From Batkoa obscura (taxonomy: Eukaryota; Entomophthoromycota; Entomophthoromycetes; Entomophthorales; Batkoaceae), in the NCBI GenBank assembly GCA_030770535.1, contig JASVEC010000031.1, positions 418,800 to 482,799 of the forward strand: a DNA stretch of 64,000 nucleotides, given 5' to 3'. Below, one piece after another: positions 54,550-64,000 of this stretch. Numbering within the stretch: the stretch's first letter is position 1; every line of letters starts with the position of its first letter. The notes beneath the pieces are model-generated. The model ran no database searches and was not told the DNA's origin. It saw only the letters and a list, made by a program, of their open reading frames with translations. The position numbers and the translations under genes were made by a program.

Positions 54550-55521
54550 TTCTAGTTGATAATATTCAAAAATAGTCTAACAAATGTATAAAACTATCAT
54601 CTATATTATTGGTACGAATAACCTATTCTAAAAGTAACTGTATTGTATGTCATTGGTGTATATTTTCAAATGCAAAATTTCATAGTGTATTAATGAATAT
54701 CACTAAAAATGGTTGACCTCAAAATCTATAAATTACATCAATCTTTACCAAGAAACAAAGTTCAGCCAATCAATTTTAATAATTTTTATACTCATCAGGT
54801 TTATTAAATTGAAAATAATTGTAACCCCATAATCTCACCCTTTAAAATTAGGTTAAAATATCTGCCCAAAAATTAGATTTAGATTATTTTATAATCTTAA
54901 TCTTAATCCAATTTAAACGTAGATTGAACATATTTAATTTTATATTTTCTAAGTTTAGTTTAAGTTAGTTTTTCTATTTTTATACTTAATAAATACAAAT
55001 TTGAATTTTAAATTTACTTTTAAATTGAATCAATAAAAGCTTCTTTTTAATTTGCTCAATAAAAAGCCACATGGAAGTAAAATTCCATTCAAACGTAACA
55101 ATTCCTCATAAAATTGAAAATATTTGTTAACCCAATGATAAAGCGTAAAATTTTCAATGAAAATGCTTACGAATATATTTGAAATAAAAGAGTTAAAAGC
55201 AAGAAAATCGAGTATATGGGATGAGTGATAAAGTTTATGTAATGAATGATTATAAGATCATATCAATTAAGTTATAATTGATTGAAATTAATTCAATGGT
55301 ATTGAAATAACGCGCTCCTAAGTAAGGGGAATTTATAAAATAAATAAAAATTATTTGTCCAAGTGATTTTTAATAGCCAATGAAATTAAAATAATATTTA
55401 TGCATGAACCAGTTTGGAACTCAACAAAATCTGCCAATCAATTAATCAACATTTAAAACTAGAATCTTAAAAAAAAGTATAAAAACAGCATAATATAATT
55501 TAAAAAAAAATCAAATATTTA
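54550..55521. other. intergenic, divergent promoter region
   Basis: No gene seen between the small membrane protein (minus) and FCP1 (plus). Confidence 0.5.
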
Positions 55522-58500
55522 ATGTTTACTCAACTTGTATTTAAAAGTGAATATTACCCCGTATTAATACGAGAAGTGTTATGTCGAGTGGGTGATAAAG
55601 TTAAAAAAGATGATAATATTGTACTATATGAATATGATTTACCCGTGATGAAATGTATCACTGAAGATCCTTTTGGTCCCATGAAACAAGTAGGTGTTAA
55701 AACGATGTTTGATTATTTTAAGGCAAGGACGGATGGTGTTATCCATGATGTTTCTATTAAAGAAGATGATATTATTGAATATCCGGAGTAAATTTGATTA
55801 TATTCATTTGATAACTTGTAATTAACATTTAATAGACATCCAGCATTCACACTAAAAGTCGATTGTAATCACTCAATAATATTCCATGGTATGTGTGGTC
55901 ATTGTGGAAAAGATATAAATGAGTAAGAATCTATTATAATTTAATTAGAATTTTTTTTCAATACTAATATTTTAGTTTGGATCTTGACCTTCAATATACA
56001 GATGAATTTATACCTGTTTCACATGATTCTAATGAACTAAGGATAAGTTTACATGTAAGTTTACTATGCAAATGATTTATTATTTTACTTATTTTAAATT
56101 TATAGAAAGCTAAAGAAGAGGGGAAAAAACATATGATTGATTTATTAACACGAAAGAGACTTATACTTATACTTGATTTGGATCAAACGGTTATTCAAGC
56201 TAATACCAACCCAATAATTGGTGAATATATGAAAGACGAGAATAATCCAAATTATGAAGCATTAAAAGTAAATTAATTATTTTATAATAGTAATAATAAT
56301 TCATTACTTATAATATTATAGGATATAAAAACATTTCAACTTTCACCACCTGATCCAAATACTTATTATATCAAACCTCGGTAAAAATAAGAATATTTGA
56401 TATAATATTTTAAAATAAAACTAATAATTAAATAACAGTCCTGGATTAAGTGATTTTTTAAATTCATTATATCGTCGATATGAAATTCATGTGTATACAA
56501 TGGGAACAAGGAATTATGCGGAACAAGTATGTAATGTTATTGATCCAAATAAGATTTATTTTGGTGATAGAATTATATCAAGGGATGAAAGTGGATCCGA
56601 TAAGAAAAAAACAATTGAAAGATTATTTCCAGTTGGTAAATCTATGGTAGTTGTAGTAGATGATAGATACGATGTTTGGGATTGGGTTCCTAATATTGTT
56701 AGAATTTGGCCTTGTAATATTATATCATATTATATTATATTTAAATATTGATTTGGTTTATTTATTTAGATGATTTTTTTGGAAATGGAGATATAAACGG
56801 AGAACAATTTAAGAATACGGTATGTGTTTTTATAATATATAAAATGTCGATGCCTAATTAAATTAAATAGCCTGTATTGAAAACAGAAACTAAAAATCCA
56901 AGAATTATTGAACCTGGACAAGAAGACAATAATAATAATAAAGGTAAACTTAATTTGTTTGTCGCTGAATTTAAGTTAATTATAAAAAGAATGCAATGAT
57001 TTAGAAACCTTTATTTTCCATTCATTCAATTTTATTCTTTTGGATATTAAATAGCTTACATTAGCGATTGAAACGTTAATAGAAGTAATATTTTTAAATA
57101 TTGAAATTAATTTTTATTCTATTTAGATCAAAAAGAAAATTCTTCTATGTTCGTTGATAATGACGATCATTTAAAATATACTCTAAAGGTAATTATTTAA
57201 TAAATTCATAAGATTAATTTAATAATAATAATATATTAGACAATTTTGAAAGTTCATAAGGAATTTTATAAAAATCATGAATTAAATATAGCTGATGCAT
57301 TAGCTTATTTAAATTCCAATCAAGAAGCAAGAGCTTTACCAGATGTAGCTACAATATTAACAGGGCTAAGAAATAATGTATTTAAAAATTGTTTTATTAT
57401 GTTTTCCGGTATGTTTCCGTTGGGAAACAGTTATCAAAAAGATGAAACAATAAGGTTAGCTCAATTTTATGGTGCTGAATATGTAGAATCATTCACTTCT
57501 CACGTGACTCATTTAGTTGCTAATAAGGTAAGCTTATTATTGTTATAAAATTTAAACTAACAATTTATAATTAGCCCAACACAGAAAAAGTGAAAACAGC
57601 CTTAATGAGGAATGAAGTGTCAATTATAAAAATCGAATGGTTTTATGATTGTATTAAAAAATGGAAGCATTTGAAAGAATTCAAATATAAATTAGAAGGT
57701 TTACCAAACAATTCAAGTCCAATGGTCACTTCTAAAAAATTTAAAAGTCCGAATACAGCTGAAAACAAACTCTTAACCACAGCTTCTGCTGATGGCAACT
57801 TTATTCCTACTACACCTGAATTTTATAAGGACCAAGATGAAATGAGAGAAGGTTTAGCTCCACTTACGGATAATAATGCTTCTTATGAAGATATTGAATC
57901 AGATGCTACTTCCGTACTTACTTCTTTGGTGTCTGAATATGATCCTGATGAATACGACGATGGTGAATATGAGGAGAGTGATGAAGAAGAGGAAGAAGAA
58001 GGAGAAGAGGTAAATGGAGAAGAAGAAGGCGCAGAAATAAATGAAGAGGATTTAGAATTAGATGATGAAAGAGAACTGGAAGAAGAAGATAGTAATGAAA
58101 ATATAATTGAAGCATTATTAGATAGTGAATCCTACAATAGTTATCATCAAAATTCGGATCCAGAACATTATGAGTAAGCTTCTATTTTATACTATTTTCA
58201 ATATTAAAATGTTAATTGTTATTATTGTTATTAGTGAAGAGAATGAGCTATATAGCAATAAAAGGGAACGGCCGTTACCTGATTCAGAAGTTAGGCCAAC
58301 TAAAAAATCAATATCAAATAGTCAAGAAAATGGGAGTTTGGAAAGTCAAGAAGAAGAAGAAGAAGAAGATAATCCGTATAAAGATATTGCATTTGGATTA
58401 GATGAATTTGATATTAGTGAATTAAATGATCCGGAATTAAATAATAATAATAGTAGTAATTTAGATTTAGATTTATATAATGATGTAGATGAGAATATGG

Positions 58501-59110
58501 AATTTATTATGGCTAATAATAATAATTTAAATGATACAAATTTAGCTATGGAAAATATAAATGATGGAAATTTAAATATGAATGATTTAAATAATATGAA
58601 TAATGTGTTTGATCCCAATCAAATGAATTTAGATATAAATACTATTAATAATGTGTTTGATCCTAATTCAATTAATTTAAATATGGAGAATATGTTTCAA
58701 CAAAATGAAACGAATTTAAATTTAGAAGGTATTTATGATCCTAATATTGTTGAGTTATTTAGTTTAAATGAAAATGAATTGAGTGATAATATTATAGAGT
58801 AAGTTTATTTAAGTTATAATAATAATAATAATAATTTGTATTAATAATATATTAATTAATTAATTTTATTTCTTATAGAGAAAACAAAGTGAATATAATC
58901 CAAGAAAATTTATCATTAGAAAATACATTGAATAAAGATTTAATTATTGATAATGATAATTTAAATAATAATCAAAGACAGATTAAATTAGAGGAGAATA
59001 GTACAAACACAAATACAAATAATACCAGTTTAAATTTGCAAAATGACAATAATCCAAATGGAAATAGTTCATCACCAACAAAAAATAAGAATGAAAGTAT
59101 ACATAGTTAA
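55522..59110 (+). CDS. FCP1: RNA polymerase II CTD phosphatase FCP1, 13 exons
   Basis: Exons: 55522-55787, 55836-55922, 55976-56054, 56106-56267, 56322-56380, 56439-56713, 56770-56819, 56871-56943, 57127-57188, 57240-57527, 57575-58173, 58235-58798, 58879-59110; 931 aa. An N-terminal biotinyl-like part, then the FCP1 phosphatase domain with the acylphosphatase signature LDLDQT (168-172) and VVVDDRYDVW, then a BRCT domain (FSGMFPLGN..FYGAEYVESFTSHVTHLVA..IKIEWFYDCIKKW, about 408-505). The C terminus is very acidic, then Asn-rich with a repeated NNVFDPN motif. Dephosphorylates the CTD to recycle polymerase in the nucleus. Confidence 0.93.
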
Positions 59111-59286
59111 TAATAGAGAATCATATGTAATATTTTTATTAGTTGAAGAAGATAATATGAATGTCAATGTTTGGATCTAAAGAGTAGAGAAGGGAGAATT
59201 TCTTCAGTTATGTTGTTTTGTGTATATATAATATTAATAAATAAATAAATATACGAAAAAAGATATCAAATTAAGATAATCTATAA

Positions 59287-59384
59287 GGGTGCTTTTTTTT
59301 GGTTTTATCACTTTTTCTATTTTTTGAGCACTGTATGAGAAGAAAAATTATTAATAAATTTCTTAAACAAAATAAGATATCCCC
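59287..59384 (+). mobile_element. MITE copy
   Basis: GGGTGCT..ATATCCCC with GGTTTTATCACTTTTTC; 180 bp downstream of FCP1; duplication not preserved (ATAA / TTAC). Confidence 0.8.
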
Positions 59385-59542
59385 TTACATTTTTATTTTA
59401 TAGTTAATTTATAACAAAAAAACAAAATTAATAAAGGATAACTATTGATTTGATGACGTATTTTTCATAAAATTCAAATGGATTGAGATTCTAAAATAAT
59501 AAAAATTGATGTTTTTTAAAATAACAAAGAAATTCCTTTAAA

Positions 59543-60641
59543 ATGTATAGAATCCAAAAAATAAGCAAAATTTTAACCCCAAATTTACTATTCTTTCATC
59601 GACAAGTACATACACCTAGCACCTCAACCGAGGATTATTATGAAAATGTAAAAGCCCCCACTACTTCCCTTTCCTTGATAATCTCATATTAAACTCGACT
59701 CAATCTCACTATTCTTCTAAAGAAGTATCTAAAATGATCTCAAAAAATTTGGGTTCTTATTTAAAATTTTTAAGTTCTAACAAAGAGATTAATAAAATCT
59801 TAGAATTAGGTACATTCACTGGGTATTCAAGTAGTTATTTAATAAGTGGTATGAAGAAAAGTATTAAAATTTTAGAGAATTTCAATAACTTAAATGAAAC
59901 AGATAAAATATGGAGTTGGGAAACACGAAACATGATAAAAGAATATAGTGAATGTAAGAGTGTTGGAGATGAAGGACTTATTAAAGAAGGATGGGGTTTT
60001 GATATTAAAGAAAAGCAAAAATTATTTGTTGGGGTAGATATCAATCTAGAAGCTTTAAAAATAGCAGAATCTTACTTAACTAAAGAAAGAAATAAAGACT
60101 TAGAAATTAAGTTGATTAATCAAGATATTGAGTTATGGTATAGTTAATTATTTGAACTGAAATTGAAATAATTAAACTTTCAATATACATTTTTTAGTTT
60201 ATTAAATATACCTAAAGAATTAAAATTTGATCTGATATTTTTAGGTAAATTGAAAGATGTTTAATTAATTTTAAAAATATTGAAATTTACTAATTTTTTT
60301 AGATGCTAATAAATCCAAATATTGGGCCTATTATGATTTAATTATTGAAGAAAAATTGTTAACAAAAAATGGTTTACTAATAATTGATAATGGTGAGTTT
60401 CAGTTAAATTAAACATTTCATTATATTATTAATATACATTATATAATTAATAATTAATATTTTAATAGTTTTATTCCATGGTGAAGTACCAAAGATAGAA
60501 GATAATAATAATAATAATAATGTTAAAAAAGGCATAGCTTATAAATTAAATGAGTTTAATAAAAAAGTAATCAATGATCAACGTACCAATTCTTTTTTAT
60601 TACCAAGCTGGGATGGAATTATGTTAGTTAAATATAACTAA
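59543..60641 (+). CDS. class I O-methyltransferase (caffeoyl-CoA/catechol type), frame slip near 5' end
   Basis: Main frame from 59734: exons to 60137, 60198-60244, 60303-60392, 60469-60641. SAM-binding ILELGTFTGYSSSYL, VGVDINLEALK, metal/substrate motif FDLIFLDANKSKYWAYYD, LLIIDNVLFHGEVP and C-terminal LLPSWDGIMLVKYN. Mg-dependent small-molecule O-methylation is expected. Upstream, ATG 59543 opens MYRIQKISKILTPNLLFFHR (possibly a mitochondrial presequence) but this frame ends at 59690, while the conserved pre-SAM part (FLDNLILNSTQSHYSSKEVS) is in the frame of the main ORF. A one-base difference around the CCCCC run near 59655 would explain it: sequencing error or real lesion. The last exon ends 145 bp from the tail of the MYST gene. 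Confidence 0.82.
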
Positions 60642-60786
60642 TAAATAAAACAAGTACATAATAGAATAAGAGTAATAAAACAAAATAAAATAAAAGTTAA
60701 GTATTTATTTAAACTGAGTTATTTTATTACATTTATTTATAAATAGACAACGATCACTTCAATTTAATTTTCATATCAACCTCATC

Positions 60787-62497
<1,711 letters not shown>

Positions 62498-62774
62498 CTT
62501 ATAAAGGAAAAGGTTAAATCAATTGAACTGATTTGATTTTTTAAATGATGAGATTAGGAAAATAGTGACTAGTTCAAATTTAGCATTTTTAATTCAATTT
62601 CATTTGAAAATTCAATTTCAACTTGGAATAAAAAATAGAACTATTACTTTAAATAGCAATTATTTTTTGGACTATGTTTTACAACAAAAAAAAAACTTTA
62701 TTTAAACTAATGAAAGTAAATTTACTAAAATAAATTAAAAATTAGACCAAGTTAAAAATATAAGTTGTAGATAT

Positions 62775-62867
62775 GGTGATGTATTTTTTTGCCTAAAAAT
62801 TTTACTAACAATTTTCCCACTCAAATAACGCCTAAAAAATGGAAAGATGAAATCAAAAAAAACATAT
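62775..62867 (-). mobile_element. MITE copy next to tRNA-Gln
   Basis: GGTGATGTATTTTTTTG after ATAT; right end eroded to AAAAACATATAAATAT, 8-10 bp from the tRNA 3' end. Confidence 0.82.
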
Positions 62868-62874
62868 AAATATG

Positions 62875-62946
62875 AGGACCCACCGAGAATCGAACTCGGA
62901 TTACAAGGATCAAAACCTTGGGTGCTAACCATTACACCATGGATCC
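62875..62946 (-). tRNA. tRNA-Gln (anticodon TTG)
   Basis: Minus strand: GGATCCATGGTGTAATGGTT begins it; acceptor GGATCCA pairs with TGGGTCC; anticodon arm CAAGG-TTTTGAT-CCTTG; T-arm CCGAG-TTCGATT-CTCGG. No intron; CCA not encoded. Confidence 0.95.
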
Positions 62947-63549
62947 AGTTTTAATTTGTTTGAGATTTGATTAGATTTTTATATAAACTTATAAACATAA
63001 TTTATGATGTTTTGTTTAGTAGCAGTAGAAGGTAAAGATGGAGTTACAAGGCATAAAAGAACAGTCACTAATTTTAGAAAAGATGTACGATCTATAAGAG
63101 CCGAAAAAAGGAGAGGGTAAATCCATGGAGTTTGGAGTCTAGTTTGGATAATGTAAAAGCTTTTTGTTAGGGATTTAGAGCTAAATTGATTTTTGTTTGG
63201 TTTTTTATACACCATTGTTATAATGTTATTGACCCTAAAAGGAGTCAATAAGTTTATATAAATATAGTAGTTAAAGTAACATCCATTGATTGATGTACTT
63301 TTCTTTGACTAATTTGCATTATAGGTAATATGTTTTGTAATAAATCACTGCTTATATAACTTGGTTATATAAGGGTAAAGACTATGTTAGTGTTGTATTT
63401 ATCTAAAGTTAAATATTTTAACAAATAATCTGGTAAAGCTAGAATGAATGAATAAAACAAAAGTACCATAGCTATTAACTAAATTTGATTTTTAATAATT
63501 TTTACAGGAATAACTGTCTCTTTAATTAAAACTAAATATTTCAGTATAC
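62947..63549. other. intergenic, no gene seen
   Basis: A short basic plus-strand ORF (about 63003-63119) and an overlapping minus-strand ORF are both unsupported. Confidence 0.45.
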
Positions 63550-63642
63550 GGGGGTGTATTTTTGTGTAAGAATTTTACTAACAATTTTCCACTCAAGTAG
63601 CGCTTAAAAGATGTAAAGAGTAATTAAGTTAAAAACATCACT
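63550..63642 (-). mobile_element. MITE copy
   Basis: GGGGGTG..CATCACT, flanks ATAC / ATAT; core TTTTCCACTCAAGTAGCGCT. Confidence 0.85.
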
Positions 63643-63798
63643 ATATGATTTATAATTATCAACTTGATATAAATCTTGTAAAATTAATGATCGAGTTGTT
63701 AGTTCAAGTTAGTAAAGATTATAAATATTTGTACTGAGTAAAATATATATAAAAACAGCTTAAGCGAATTTAAATAGTTCTAATTAAAATTGCTAAAT

Positions 63799-63893
63799 GG
63801 GGAGTCTTTTTTTTGACTTCATTGTTTTTTCCATTTTTTAAGCACTATTTAAGCGGAAAATTTGTTAGTAAAATTTTAGAAAAAATACATCCC
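63799..63893 (+). mobile_element. MITE copy next to tRNA-Gln, TSD AAAT
   Basis: GGGGAGT..ACATCCC, exact AAAT at 63795-63798 and 63894-63897, 12 bp from the tRNA 3' end; opposite orientation to the copy beside the first tRNA-Gln. Confidence 0.92.
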
Positions 63894-63908
63894 AAATTCT
63901 AAAACAAA

Positions 63909-63981
63909 AGGTCCCACCGAGAATCGAACTCGGATTACAAGGATCAAAACCTTTGGGTGCTAACCATTACACCATGGAACC
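63909..63981 (-). tRNA. tRNA-Gln (anticodon TTG), variant
   Basis: Same body as 62875-62946 but acceptor GGTTCCA/TGGGACC (first strand and its partner changed together) and one extra A before the anticodon stem (CCCAAAGG instead of CCCAAGG). Still folds, with a weaker first anticodon-stem pair. Confidence 0.88.
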
Positions 63982-64000
63982 ATAGCATATAGAAACTTTT

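Noticed and set aside
57918-58115. Leu/His-rich minus-strand ORF, and similar antisense ORF at 58346-58618
   Set aside because: Antisense shadows of the acidic and Asn-rich FCP1 tail.
63003-63119. 38-aa basic plus-strand ORF
   Set aside because: Too short, no splice partners, overlapped by an equally plausible minus-strand ORF.

Overview
The window is a very AT-rich (roughly three quarters A+T by eye), intron-bearing fungal sequence. The fungal call rests on: a family of secreted class 3 lipases of the Rhizomucor/Rhizopus type, a GH81 endo-1,3-beta-glucanase, an IGP dehydratase (HIS3), an HDEL ER-retention signal, a full ABCB exporter, QCR8, NEDD8/RUB1, ARL8, FCP1 and a MYST acetyltransferase. 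Introns are short (about 43-80 nt), GT..AG, often with CTAAT/CTAAC near the 3' end. This points to an early-diverging, non-Dikarya fungus with normal mitochondria; I cannot name the genus.

Layout. 1-5.9 kb: 5' part of a Ty3/Gypsy LTR element on the minus strand, cut by the window edge. 6-17 kb: an intact GH81 gene, a solo LTR, and a nested DNA transposon (a complete 2464-bp copy inside a decayed copy of the same family, with an exact 4-bp ATAT duplication), then a two-exon membrane protein gene. 17-44 kb: accessory region with four secreted lipase genes (two in a 3.26-kb tandem duplication), one ABC transporter, a broken GH81 copy, an unknown gene with a broken duplicate, and many MITEs. 45-62.5 kb: compact intron-rich housekeeping block: NEDD8, QCR8, an ADF-H + PH protein, HIS3, ARL8, a truncated glucosidase II beta-like gene ending in HDEL, a small membrane protein, FCP1, an O-methyltransferase and a MYST acetyltransferase. 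62.8-64 kb: two tRNA-Gln(UUG) genes, each with a MITE beside it.

The most striking system is a DNA transposon family with its miniature derivatives. About 21 copies of a ~98-bp element with GGGGNTG...CANCCCC ends are scattered through the window. Where flanks are clean they sit in 4-bp duplications of the form ANRT (ATAT, AAAT, AGAT, ATGT). The 2464-bp element has the same GGGG-type ends and the same 4-bp ATAT duplication and carries one uninterrupted 567-aa transposase-like ORF. Two MITEs inserted in the decayed copy show their empty site exactly, because the intact copy is a few kb away. The 4-bp duplication recalls Sola-type elements, but I could not confirm the superfamily.

GH81 and lipase genes occur as a plus-strand pair (7.6 and 18.7 kb) and a minus-strand pair (34.2 and 30.4 kb) around the ABC transporter, suggesting an inverted segmental duplication followed by decay of one GH81 copy and expansion of the lipases. 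Exon structures for the housekeeping genes were worked out by hand from splice signals and reading-frame continuity.
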